Positions 1 to 6,489 of a DNA stretch of 7,406 nt are shown here, in pieces. The DNA comes from Magnetovibrio sp. Its GTDB lineage: Bacteria > Pseudomonadota > Alphaproteobacteria > Rhodospirillales > Magnetovibrionaceae. Both the position numbers and the translations under genes were made by a program. The stretch spans positions 1 through 7,406 of the forward strand of contig JAESUA010000361.1 of the NCBI GenBank assembly GCA_016763255.1, in the 5' to 3' direction. Numbering within the stretch: position 1 is the first letter of the stretch; every line of letters starts with the position of its first letter. The notes under the pieces were generated by a model. The model searched no databases and was not told the DNA's origin. It saw only the letters and a program-made list of their open reading frames with translations.

Positions 1-2
1 CC

Positions 3-41
3 TACTGGAAAGAGGGCCAATATGCGATTACCGGACCATAA
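3..41 (+). CDS. Possible C-terminal end of an unidentified upstream gene (partial)
   Basis: Frame 3 is open from the window edge and reads YWKEGQYAITGP before a TAA at 39-41. A ribosome-binding-like AAGAGGTG begins at 41 and leads to an ATG at 53, the spacing expected between two genes of one operon. That arrangement is the main reason to believe this frame is coding. Twelve residues are too few to name a family, and I do not recognise the protein. Confidence 0.35.
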   Translation, partial: YWKEGQYAITGP

Positions 42-52
42 AGAGGTGAATT

Positions 53-279
53 ATGGCTAGGGCATGGACGTGCGCAAATTGACCTTGCAGGAAGTGAGCT
101 TCATCGGTACCTATACCTACACCATGAGCGATTTTCAGGCGTGCGTTGCAGCGATGCATTTTGGGGCATTGGGAGATCTGGATTGGTTTGAGGAACGTGA
201 CCTTTCGGATGGCACCAGCGCTTTTTCCGATCTTATTGAAGGCCGTTCCACAGCAGCAATAATCGTGCTTCGCCCATAA
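53..279 (+). pseudogene. Remnant of a zinc-type (MDR) alcohol dehydrogenase, internal deletion
   Basis: The frame from 64 to 279 encodes 71 residues that look like the extreme C-terminus of a medium-chain, zinc-dependent alcohol dehydrogenase. It contains the family-like run LTLQEVSFIGTYTYT, then LGDLDWFEERDLSDG and a terminal AAIIVLRP. Whole proteins of this family are about 340 residues, so the catalytic and NAD-binding regions are missing. A TAG at 58-60 closes this frame just upstream. In another frame, ATG at 53 follows AAGAGGTG and begins MARAW, which resembles the usual MARALW-type N-terminus of such enzymes, but it stops at 80-82 after nine codons. I infer an out-of-frame internal deletion that kept the start region and the tail. 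It is not the ComC-type sulfolactate dehydrogenase, which belongs to a different family. The original substrate cannot be told. Confidence 0.7.
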
Positions 280-384
280 ATTTGGGCAACGAGCTTGCGG
301 TGATCAGAGGGGGGCTGATGTCGTGTGGTGCGCATCGGTTCGGTCACCGCATCTTTCGTCTTGAAAACAAAAGGACCCCCCTCA
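280..384. other. Spacer before suyZ with nested inverted repeats
   Basis: This 105-base gap lies between the dehydrogenase remnant and suyZ. It contains a perfect 7-base inverted repeat, GCGGTGA at 297-303 and TCACCGC at 344-350, with ATCAG/CTGAT (303-307 and 315-319) near its left arm. The downstream T-run is short (TCTTTCGTCTTG), so it is not a convincing intrinsic terminator. I see no good sigma70 promoter here. suyZ may be read from the upstream operon or from a promoter I cannot recognise. Confidence 0.3.
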
Positions 385-1416
385 ATGTCCATATCCAATG
401 CACTTGATGCGTTTCCTTCGCTTAAAAATATAGTCGTAAAAGCCAAGGGCAATGGCCCAGGTCTCTTGTTGTGCCTGACGGTTGCCGCCGCTGCGCAGTT
501 TTTGGCCCAACACTACGGTGCGCCGCAAATGCTGTTTGCCTTGTTGTTGGGTTTGGCGTTTCACTTTGTCGCCGAAGAAGGCAAATGTGTGCCCGGTGTC
601 GAGTTCACCGCCAAACGTGTGCTTCGCTTTGGCGTTGCCTTGCTGGGCATGCGCCTGACCATCAACGATATTTTGTCGTTGGGCCTCAATACCGTGCTGT
701 TGATTGTCAGTGGTGTCGCCGCGACCATCGTGATGGGCATTTTATTTTCAAAATTACTCGGCCGACATCAACGCTTTGGAACCTTGACCGGGGGCGCTGT
801 GGCGATTTGTGGGGCCTCGGCGGCGTTGGCTATTTCGGCGGTATTACCAAAAACCAAAACCAGTGAACGTGATACAATTTTCACCGTCATCGCGGTTACG
901 GCGTTAAGCACCTTGGCGATGATTGTTTATCCCATCATTGTCGATTTGCTGGGCATGGACGATCGTTTTGCCGGGATTTTCTTGGGCGGGACGATTCACG
1001 ATGTCGCCCAGGTGGTCGGTGCTGGCTATGGCGTTTCGCCCGAGGCCGGAGATATCGCCACCATCACCAAGTTGTTTCGGGTGTCCCTGTTGGTGCCCAT
1101 AGTGATCGCAATTTCGGTGTTCTTTCGCACCCGTGGGCAAGTTGGCCATGAAGGTGGCTCTATGCCGCTACCGATGTTTGTGCTTGGATTTTGTGCCTGT
1201 GTCGCGATCAATTCCACCGGTTATGTACCAAACGGACTTAGAGATTTTCTGATCAACGTTTCATCATGGTGTTTGGTGGCGGCGATTGCCGGGTTGGGCA
1301 TCAAGACATCATTGAAGGCGATGATGGGAGTCGGATATCAGCCGTTGCTGCTGATTTCTTTGGAAACGGTGTTCATCGCCGCATGGGTTTTAATCGGCGG
1401 CATTTACGTGTTGTGA
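385..1416 (+). CDS. suyZ: SuyZ-type sulfate/sulfite exporter, YeiH (COG2855) family membrane protein
   Basis: This 343-residue integral membrane protein belongs to the YeiH/UPF0324 (putative sulfate exporter) family, whose members are usually about 340-350 residues. Hydrophobic helices fill most of its length. Family-like motifs are LRFGVALLGMRL (80-91), GGAVAICGASAALAISAVLP (136-155), FLGGTIHDVAQVVGAGYG (199-216) and ATITKLFRVSLLVP (225-238). I chose the ATG at 385 because AAGGA at 371-375 lies nine bases upstream. A GTG at 325 in the same frame would add 20 residues that look non-coding. In Paracoccus pantotrophus a protein of this family, SuyZ, is co-transcribed with suyB and proposed to export the sulfate formed after desulfonation. 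Here the gene sits on the other side of the regulator and converges on it with only seven bases between the stop codons. The exported ion is inferred from context. Confidence 0.85.
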   Translation: MSISNALDAFPSLKNIVVKAKGNGPGLLLCLTVAAAAQFLAQHYGAPQMLFALLLGLAFHFVAEEGKCVPGVEFTAKRVLRFGVALLGMRLTINDILSLGLNTVLLIVSGVAATIVMGILFSKLLGRHQRFGTLTGGAVAICGASAALAISAVLPKTKTSERDTIFTVIAVTALSTLAMIVYPIIVDLLGMDDRFAGIFLGGTIHDVAQVVGAGYGVSPEAGDIATITKLFRVSLLVPIVIAISVFFRTRGQVGHEGGSMPLPMFVLGFCACVAINSTGYVPNGLRDFLINVSSWCLVAAIAGLGIKTSLKAMMGVGYQPLLLISLETVFIAAWVLIGGIYVL

Positions 1417-1423
1417 TGAAGCG

Positions 1424-2161
1424 CTATTCCAGGATGTTGAGATATTTATAATTGTCGGTGCGACAACGGCTGATGCGGACCTCGACCGGCTGACGGTTGA
1501 GGTCGAAGGCCGTGCGATCGATTTCTAAAATTGGCGTGCCGATCTCAATGTCTAGGGCCCGGGCGTCCTCTTCATCCGCGGCCACGGCGCGAAGGCCTTC
1601 TGCTGCGGTGGCCACGGTGGTTTCATATTGTTCTTGGTAAAGCTGATAAAGTGTATTGGGCAGGGCTTCGGAAAGCCCTTTTAGGGCGGCAAATTTATCC
1701 GCCGACAACAACACCGTTTCATTGATCACCGGCGTGCCGCCAATGTTGCGCACCCGTTTGATTTCCAGAACGGAACTGCCCGGGGGGAGAGCCAAGCGCA
1801 AGCACTCGGCACTGGTGGCTCGGCGTGTGCGGGTTTTTTGCACCGTGCTTTGCGGCAACTCGCGGCGATTTTGATCATCCACCAGATGGAAAAAATAAAA
1901 CAGGCTGCGGTCACGCGTGTGGGTGGCGATAAAGCTGCCCTTACCCTGTTGGCGTACGATTAAATTTTGCGCCACCAAATCATCGATGGCTTTACGCAGA
2001 GTGCCCTGGCTGACGGAAAATTCTGTTGCAAGTTGTTGTTCGGATGGAAGCATTTCACCCGGCTTCCATCGGCCATCGCGGATGGCATCAAGAATCCGCT
2101 GCTTGACCTGAACATACAACGGGCCGCTGACCGGTTGTGATCGAGGAAAAAGGTCGGACAT
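1424..2161 (-). CDS. suyR: GntR/HutC-family transcriptional regulator of sulfolactate genes
   Basis: This 245-residue regulator has an N-terminal winged helix-turn-helix at about residues 13-78. It carries the classic GntR run LPSEQQLATEFSVSQGTLRK (38-57) followed by GKGSFI (73-78). A UTRA ligand-binding domain fills roughly residues 98-238 and ends in a VEVRISRCRTDNY stretch, which marks the HutC subfamily. The start at 2161 leaves the normal short lead before the DNA-binding domain and has a weak upstream GTAGAG. The gene is divergent from suyAB, the same arrangement as the reverse-strand regulator upstream of suyAB in P. pantotrophus. Its likely operator and promoter lie at 2263-2298. HutC proteins are usually repressors released by a pathway metabolite, so sulfolactate or sulfopyruvate is the inferred inducer. 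Confidence 0.85.
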   Translation of the reverse strand: MSDLFPRSQPVSGPLYVQVKQRILDAIRDGRWKPGEMLPSEQQLATEFSVSQGTLRKAIDDLVAQNLIVRQQGKGSFIATHTRDRSLFYFFHLVDDQNRRELPQSTVQKTRTRRATSAECLRLALPPGSSVLEIKRVRNIGGTPVINETVLLSADKFAALKGLSEALPNTLYQLYQEQYETTVATAAEGLRAVAADEEDARALDIEIGTPILEIDRTAFDLNRQPVEVRISRCRTDNYKYLNILE

Positions 2162-2230
2162 GTGTGAACTCTACTTTCGCGAAATGGTGGTGGAGCTTTG
2201 TAGCAAATCAAGGGCTTCGTGGATACCTGA

Positions 2231-2255
2231 GATCCTTTATACCACAAAAGGGATC
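2231..2255. repeat. Imperfect inverted repeat in the suyR leader
   Basis: GATCCTTT (2231-2238) and AAAGGGATC (2247-2255) can pair over eight positions with one bulged G around a short loop. It would lie in the 5' untranslated part of the suyR message if that transcript starts near 2262. It could be a weak hairpin or a second protein-binding site. No function is shown. Confidence 0.3.
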
Positions 2256-2262
2256 GATTCTT

Positions 2263-2284
2263 CTATGTCTTATATAAGACCTAG
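2263..2284. promoter_or_regulatory. Palindromic operator, probable SuyR binding site
   Basis: The core GTCTTATATAAGAC (2267-2280) is a perfect 14-base palindrome. The symmetry resumes outside it with CTA (2263-2265) against TAG (2282-2284), so 20 of 22 positions are symmetric and only the T2266/C2281 pair fails. The GT...TATA...AC pattern resembles HutC-type operators, which usually carry GT-N-TA-N-AC symmetry. It abuts the -35 box of the suyA promoter and contains the -10 box of the suyR promoter, so one bound dimer could control both. A degenerate copy, GACTTATGTAAATC (2287-2300), starts 20 bases further on and matches 10 of 14 core bases. That SuyR binds here is inferred. Confidence 0.7.
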
Positions 2285-2298
2285 TTGACTTATGTAAA
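2269..2298 (-). promoter_or_regulatory. Predicted sigma70 promoter of suyR
   Basis: On the minus strand, TTTACA (2298-2293) and TATAAG (2274-2269) each match five of six consensus bases and are 18 bases apart. Transcription would start near 2262, giving a leader of about 100 bases. The -10 box lies inside the palindrome, which predicts autorepression by SuyR. Confidence 0.5.
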
Positions 2299-2313
2299 TC
2301 TGCTGGGTACGAT
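2285..2313 (+). promoter_or_regulatory. Predicted sigma70 promoter of suyAB
   Basis: TTGACT (2285-2290, five of six) is followed after exactly 17 bases by TACGAT (2308-2313, four of six, with the key T, A and final T). A start near 2320 leaves about 30 bases before the suyA ATG. The -35 box touches the palindrome at 2263-2284 and the degenerate copy overlaps the spacer, a layout suited to repression. Confidence 0.5.
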
Positions 2314-2350
2314 GACCTCCTTGTTAAACTTCAAAAATGCGGAGGAACGC

Positions 2351-2638
2351 ATGTCTGCTCCCCAATTTATTGTACATGATACTGCGGATACGGTCGGTGT
2401 GATCGTTGTCGAAGGTATCAAAAAAGGTGCTGAGCTTGATGGCTGGGTCATGGAAAATGACAGTCGCATCAAGATCACGGCGCTTAATGATATCCCGCTG
2501 GGTCATAAAATCGCACTGAGCCCGATCAAAGATGGCGATACGATTCTTAAATATGGCCACGACATCGGCAAGTGTGTTGTCGACATCGAAACCGGCGCTC
2601 ACGCCCATGTTCAAAACATCAAGACGAAGAAGTGGTGA
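2351..2638 (+). CDS. suyA: (R)-sulfolactate sulfo-lyase, small (alpha) subunit SuyA
   Basis: This 95-residue protein is a stand-alone SAF-type domain of the kind found at the N-terminus of altronate/galactarate dehydratases (UxaA family). The ending ...[20 protein letters not shown] then [20 protein letters not shown] is typical, including the conserved GxxIG-like turn and the late HVQN histidine. The start is ATG 2351, five bases after GGAGG at 2341-2345. Longer in-frame starts, such as 2285, would fall inside the promoter. With SuyB it forms the lyase that cleaves (R)-3-sulfolactate to pyruvate and sulfite (EC 4.4.1.24). The P. pantotrophus subunit is also very small (about 8 kDa). It precedes suyB by five bases. 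An altronate or other hydroxyacid dehydratase is the alternative, made less likely by the neighbours. Confidence 0.88.
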   Translation: MSAPQFIVHDTADTVGVIVVEGIKKGAELDGWVMENDSRIKITALNDIPLGHKIALSPIKDGDTILKYGHDIGKCVVDIETGAHAHVQNIKTKKW

Positions 2639-2643
2639 GAACA

Positions 2644-3813
2644 ATGTCCAACAAAACATTTATGGGTTTTCGCCGCGAAAACGGCCGCGTTGGCATTCGT
2701 AACCACGTCGTAATCTTACCTCTGGACGATTTGTCCAACGCCGCTTGTGAAAAAGTCGCCAACAACATTGATGGCTGCCTCGCGCTGCCCCATGCTTATG
2801 GCCGCTTGCAGTTTGGCAAAGATCTCGACCTGCACTTTCGCACCCTGATCGGCACCGGTGCCAACCCCAACGTTGCCGCCGTGATCGTCATCGGGATCGA
2901 GCCGAAGTGGACCGGTCGTGTGGTTGACGGTATCGCCAAAACCGGCAAGCCGGTCGAAGGCTTCGCCATCGAAGGCCATGGTGAAATCAAAATTGTTGCC
3001 GATGCTTCGCGCAAAGCCATGGAAATGGTTCAAAAGGCCACCGAAATGCAGCGTGAAAGCTGTGATTTGAGTGAGCTGTGGGTGTCCACCAAGTGTGGTG
3101 AATCCGATACCACTTCGGGTCTTGCTTCGAACCCCACGGTCGGCAATGTGATCGATAAAATGGACGACATCGGTGCGTACACCTGCTTTGGTGAAACCTC
3201 CGAGTTGACCGGCGCCGAACAAGTTTGCGCCACCCGCGCAGCGACGCCGGAAATTGCCAAAAAATTCATCGACACTTGGCAGGCCTATATGGATGAGGTG
3301 ATCGAGCCTCATAAGACCTCCGATCTGTCCGATAGTCAGCCCACCGCAGGCAACATCGCCGGTGGCTTGACCACCATCGAAGAAAAAGCCTTCGGCAATC
3401 TTCAAAAAATCGGCAAAACCACCAAGTTTATCGAAGTCTTGGAACCCGCCGAAGCCCCTACAAAAGGCGCCGGTCTGTACTTTATGGACACCTCTTCTGC
3501 GGCTGCTGAATGCGTCACGCTTCAGGCTGCGGCTGGTTTTGCGGTGCACTTGTTCCCCACCGGACAGGGCAACATCATCGGCAACCCGATCGAGCCGGTG
3601 ATCAAGCTGACCGCCAATCCGAAAACCGTGCGTGAGATGGGCGAGCATGTTGATTTTGATTGCTCCGGCATTTTGCGCGGTGAAATGAACCTTGATGAGG
3701 CCGGTGATGGCTTGATCGACATGATGGTTCGCACCGCCAATGGTCGTTTGACGGCTGCCGAAGCGTTGAAGCACCGCGAATACGTGATGACCAAGCTCTA
3801 CCGGAGCGCTTAA
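2644..3813 (+). CDS. suyB: (R)-sulfolactate sulfo-lyase, large (beta) subunit SuyB
   Basis: This 389-residue protein is the catalytic subunit of the altronate dehydratase (UxaA) family, close to the 42 kDa reported for SuyB. Motifs in order are [14 protein letters not shown] (9-22), [10 protein letters not shown] (150-159), [20 protein letters not shown] (236-255), [20 protein letters not shown] (304-323) and the late DFDCSG (337-342). The family often needs iron, and Cys151, Cys181 and Cys340 are candidate ligands by position only. The ATG at 2644 fits the conserved N-terminus. Its ribosome binding site is weak (GGTGAG at 2634-2639), so translation is probably coupled to suyA, which ends five bases upstream. 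Separate small and large subunits next to a TTT transporter and a 2-hydroxyacid dehydrogenase favour sulfolactate over a sugar acid. The gene looks intact. Confidence 0.9.
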   Translation: MSNKTFMGFRRENGRVGIRNHVVILPLDDLSNAACEKVANNIDGCLALPHAYGRLQFGKDLDLHFRTLIGTGANPNVAAVIVIGIEPKWTGRVVDGIAKTGKPVEGFAIEGHGEIKIVADASRKAMEMVQKATEMQRESCDLSELWVSTKCGESDTTSGLASNPTVGNVIDKMDDIGAYTCFGETSELTGAEQVCATRAATPEIAKKFIDTWQAYMDEVIEPHKTSDLSDSQPTAGNIAGGLTTIEEKAFGNLQKIGKTTKFIEVLEPAEAPTKGAGLYFMDTSSAAAECVTLQAAAGFAVHLFPTGQGNIIGNPIEPVIKLTANPKTVREMGEHVDFDCSGILRGEMNLDEAGDGLIDMMVRTANGRLTAAEALKHREYVMTKLYRSA

Positions 3814-3819
3814 TCCGGG

Positions 3820-3890
3820 GAAGGGAAGGCGGTGGTGTGTCACTTTTTTTTACGTTCCCCCAGCGCCCACCGGCTTCCCTTCACTTTTTA
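3820..3890 (+). terminator. Hairpin terminator after suyB
   Basis: GAAGGGAAG (3820-3828) and CGGTGG (3830-3835) pair with CCACCG (3867-3872) and CTTCCCTTC (3874-3882), a 15-pair stem with one G-G mismatch and a 31-base loop. ACTTTTTA follows directly. The loop itself holds a run of eight T (3843-3850). It begins seven bases after the suyB stop and should end or reduce transcription before the transporter genes. Confidence 0.65.
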
Positions 3891-3982
3891 AGGGCCATCA
3901 AAAGGCTCAACTGAACGACTGAATAAAAAAACGCTCATTAAGAAGCAAAGAACAATCATCTAACTGTTGGAGGTTAATTAAT
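3891..3982 (+). other. AT-rich leader of the transporter operon
   Basis: This stretch runs from the suyB terminator to the binding-protein gene and is richer in A and T than its surroundings. It ends with GGAGG at 3969-3973, nine bases from the ATG. The terminator upstream implies a separate promoter here. I find no convincing -35/-10 pair and no copy of the palindrome at 2263-2284. Confidence 0.35.
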
Positions 3983-4942
3983 ATGTCACTTCGTACCAAG
4001 GTATCTGCCACCCTTGCCGCATTGGCAATCACGGCAAGTGTCGGCGCAGTCCAGGCTGCAGAATTTCCCGATAAAACCGTGCATTACATCATTCCCTTTG
4101 GCCCCGGCGGTGAATCCGATGTCACCGCACGTCATCAGCAATCGTTCTATCCCGATACGTTCAAAAAAGATCTTGTGATTGAATACAAGCCCGGCGGTGG
4201 TGGTGCCGTGGGCTGGTCGCAACTCAACAATTATAAGGGTGATGGCTACAGCTGGATGGGCGTCAACCTACCGCATATCATCATCAAGCCGCTGCAGAAA
4301 AATGTTGGCTTTAAAACCGAAGACATCACCACGGTGTACATGTTCCATTACACCCCGGATGCGATTATTGTGCGTGACGACAGCCCGTTTAAAACCCTGA
4401 AAGATCTGACTGATTTTGCCAAGTCCAACCCCGCAAAATTGATCATGTCTGGTTCGGGTAAAGGCACCGCCAACCACATTGCCCAGGTACGTTTTGATAA
4501 AATGGTTGGTGTGAAAACAACCTATGTTGCGTTTAAGGGCACCGGCGCTGCGGTCACCGCATTGCTTGGCGATCAGGTTCAGGCTGAATGGGGCTATACG
4601 TCCGTTGGTGCTAAACACGCGGGCAAAGTTCGTATGCTCGCCGTGGCTATGGAACGTCGTCACCCGAAATTCCCTGATGTTCCGACCTTCAATGAATTGG
4701 GCATCGATCTGGTGTCCGGTGCTTATCGTGGCATCGCGGTTCCGAAATCAACCCCCGAAGCTTTGCGCATAAAAATTTCCGATATGATTGGCAAGATCAA
4801 CGCCAACCCGGATTTCCGCAAGCGCATGGAAAATGACGGCATGGCAATGCTGGATGTCGGCTACAAAGATATTCCGGCATTTATGGCGGCAAAAACCGCT
4901 GAATACACCGCTGCAGCAAAAAGTGCTGGCGTCATCAAATAA
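3983..4942 (+). CDS. TTT transporter periplasmic substrate-binding protein (TctC/Bug family)
   Basis: This 319-residue protein starts with a Sec signal peptide: a basic end (residues 1-6), a hydrophobic core, and a probable cleavage site after A25 or A26 (AVQA-AEF). The mature part has the Bug/TctC pattern FPDKTVHYIIPFGPGGESD (28-46), a ligand loop with MSGSGKGTANHI and the late GIAVPKSTPEAL. It would capture an organic anion in the periplasm and hand it to the TctA/TctB membrane parts encoded next. Between suyAB and a SlcC-like dehydrogenase, the likeliest ligand is sulfolactate, as proposed for the SlcHFG system of Chromohalobacter salexigens. The ligand cannot be read from sequence, since this family also binds citrate, other dicarboxylates and aromatic acids. 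The ribosome binding site is strong and the gene is intact. Confidence 0.88.
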   Translation: MSLRTKVSATLAALAITASVGAVQAAEFPDKTVHYIIPFGPGGESDVTARHQQSFYPDTFKKDLVIEYKPGGGGAVGWSQLNNYKGDGYSWMGVNLPHIIIKPLQKNVGFKTEDITTVYMFHYTPDAIIVRDDSPFKTLKDLTDFAKSNPAKLIMSGSGKGTANHIAQVRFDKMVGVKTTYVAFKGTGAAVTALLGDQVQAEWGYTSVGAKHAGKVRMLAVAMERRHPKFPDVPTFNELGIDLVSGAYRGIAVPKSTPEALRIKISDMIGKINANPDFRKRMENDGMAMLDVGYKDIPAFMAAKTAEYTAAAKSAGVIK

Positions 4943-4972
4943 GCCACGTGCGTTGTAGAGGAGGGTTGCTGG

Positions 4973-5698
4973 ATGCTTCCAGGCCTAGAACATCTTGTTG
5001 CCGCGTTCACGCCATTTAACATTGCACTTGCATTGTTTGGCGTGGTTGCGGGGACCATTGTCGGCTCTTTGCCAGGGCTGACGGCCACCATGGCCGTCGC
5101 CGTCTTGGTGCCGTTGACCTTCACCATGGAACCGGCCAGCGCCCTGATCTTGATGGGGGCGATCTATACCGGTGCCATTTACGGCGGAGCCTATTCGGCA
5201 ATCCTCCTCAACACGCCCGGCACACCGTCGGCCATCGCGACCACCTTTGACGGTTTCCCGATGGCCAAGCGTGGTGACGGCGATCTCGCCATCACGTTGG
5301 CTTGTGTGGCCTCGGTTGTCGGCGGTCTGGTGGGGGCGTTGGCATTGTTGATTGTCGCCCCACCGTTGGCCGAAGTCGCCTTGGCGTTTGGCCCGGTGGA
5401 ATATTTCTGGCTGGGTATTTTCGGCCTATCCCTAATTTCCGCCCTGTCCGCAGGCAATCTGGTTAAAAGTTTGATCGGTGCCTGTTTGGGGTTATTGATT
5501 TCGACCATCGGCGTGGCCGTGGTGTCGGCTGATATTCGTTTTACTTTTGGTTCGCAAACCTTGCTGGGCGGGGTTGAAAAGGTCTCGGCCTTGATCGGTT
5601 TGTATGCCATCCCGGTGTTGATTGACTTGGTCGCGACGCCGGATCGTCACCTAGAAGTGACCGACAAACCGCGCGGTTTCGCTTTATCGAAGCTTTGA
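4973..5698 (+). CDS. TctA large permease, N-terminal half
   Basis: This half has 241 residues from ATG 4973, seven bases after AGGAGGG and 30 bases after the binding-protein stop. It contains the first of the two family signatures, GSLPGLTATMAV (31-42), and the highly conserved block GAIYGGAYSAILLNTPGTPS (67-86), followed by TTFDGFPMAKRGDGD. Several hydrophobic helices follow up to about residue 225. Alone it holds only half of the pseudo-symmetric TctA fold, so it is not expected to transport. The last residues after DKP are probably out-of-frame readthrough. Confidence 0.8.
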   Translation: MLPGLEHLVAAFTPFNIALALFGVVAGTIVGSLPGLTATMAVAVLVPLTFTMEPASALILMGAIYTGAIYGGAYSAILLNTPGTPSAIATTFDGFPMAKRGDGDLAITLACVASVVGGLVGALALLIVAPPLAEVALAFGPVEYFWLGIFGLSLISALSAGNLVKSLIGACLGLLISTIGVAVVSADIRFTFGSQTLLGGVEKVSALIGLYAIPVLIDLVATPDRHLEVTDKPRGFALSKL

Positions 5699-6489
5699 AA
5701 ATTTCTTGGGTGGGTAAGTTCAATTTGTTGCGCAGCTCGATCATTGGCACCTTGGTCGGCATTTTGCCGGGGGCCGGCGGATCGATTGCCGGATTGGTGG
5801 CGTATTCCGAAGCGCGGCGTTCTTCGAAAAATCCGGAAAATTTTGGTAAGGGTGAGCCTGCCGGTGTGCAGGCCACGGAATCGGCCAACAACGCCACCGT
5901 TGGTGGTGGTTTCATTCCGACCTTGGTTTTGGGCATTCCCGGCACCCCGCCGGATGCCGTGATCCTTGGTGCGCTGATGGTTCAAGGGGTACGCACCGGG
6001 CCGGACTTGTTCACCGATGAAGGCTCGATCGTTTACACCTTTATTTATGGTCTGTTCATCGCCACCCTTTTGATGTTGCCGGTGGGCTTGGTGATTGGGC
6101 GTTATGCGTACAAATCGATCATCCATGTACCCAAGGCTTTGTTGGTACCGACGGTCGCGTTTATGACCGTGATCGGCACCTACGCCATTCGCAATAACCC
6201 TGCCGATGTGGTGATTATGATCTTACTGGGCATCTTTGGCTGGGTACTCGGACGGTTCGGATTTTCCGCTTCGCCCATCGTATTGGGGTTGATTTTGGGC
6301 AACATCGCCGAGCAAGGCTTCGTCCAAGCCTGGACCATTGGTGCAGCCACCGAAAACCTTTTTGGCATGTTCTTTGGCCGACCAATATCCCTAGTGATCC
6401 TTGGATTTACCGTACTGTCGCTGTTCTATCCGTTGATCCGCATTGCGATTGAAAACTTTAAAGCCAAGCGCCAGGGAGGTCTGTCGTGA
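5695..6489 (+). CDS. TctA large permease, C-terminal half
   Basis: The open frame can be read as 264 residues from a TTG at 5695 that overlaps the preceding TGA (TTGA). There is no ribosome binding site, so this start is doubtful and the coding frame is better seen as a continuation of the upstream half. It carries the second-repeat signature GILPGAGGSIAGL (22-34) and the block TESANNATVGGG, then FIPTLVLGIPGTPPDAVILG (73-92). Further hydrophobic helices follow and a basic tail ends at TGA 6487-6489. That stop overlaps the GTG start of the small permease by GTGA, a sign of translational coupling. Confidence 0.8.
   Translation: MKISWVGKFNLLRSSIIGTLVGILPGAGGSIAGLVAYSEARRSSKNPENFGKGEPAGVQATESANNATVGGGFIPTLVLGIPGTPPDAVILGALMVQGVRTGPDLFTDEGSIVYTFIYGLFIATLLMLPVGLVIGRYAYKSIIHVPKALLVPTVAFMTVIGTYAIRNNPADVVIMILLGIFGWVLGRFGFSASPIVLGLILGNIAEQGFVQAWTIGAATENLFGMFFGRPISLVILGFTVLSLFYPLIRIAIENFKAKRQGGLS

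Larger units (their letters stand above)
4973..6489 (+). pseudogene. TTT transporter large permease (TctA family), interrupted by a -1 frameshift
   Basis: Two adjoining frames encode the two halves of one TctA protein. Restoring one base would give 505 residues, the normal size for the family. The first half ends at TGA 5696-5698 after an unrelated-looking tail (GFALSKL). The second half's frame is already open from 5626 and reads RFRFIEALKISW just before the junction, which suits the charged cytoplasmic segment that normally precedes the second LPGAG motif. The lost base therefore probably lies in GCGCGGTTTCG (5671-5681). One extra C there would read KPRRFRFIEALK. I see no slippery heptamer that would make this a programmed shift. 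It is either a sequence error or a real mutation that would inactivate the transporter. A split protein from the TTG at 5695 is a weaker third option. Confidence 0.75.

Noticed and set aside
325..384. GTG start at 325 for suyZ, adding 20 residues.
   Set aside because: The extra residues do not look like YeiH N-termini, and the ATG at 385 has a well-spaced AAGGA.
2285..2350. Upstream in-frame start for SuyA at 2285 (117 residues).
   Set aside because: It would place the start in the promoter -35 box. The ATG at 2351 has GGAGG five bases upstream and gives the normal SAF-domain length.
2572..2643. In-frame upstream start for SuyB inside suyA (413 residues).
   Set aside because: The 24 extra residues are suyA sequence read in another frame. 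The conserved N-terminus begins at ATG 2644.
2716..3843. A 375-codon open frame on the minus strand opposite suyB.
   Set aside because: It lies antisense to a gene with strong family motifs. Its protein is rich in Gly, His and Asp, as expected from the mirrored codons of a GC-biased gene, and it shows no recognisable domain.
5690..5700. Programmed -1 ribosomal frameshift at the permease junction.
   Set aside because: The bases around AAGCTTTGAAA do not form an X-XXY-YYZ slippery heptamer in the zero frame, and no strong downstream hairpin was noticed.
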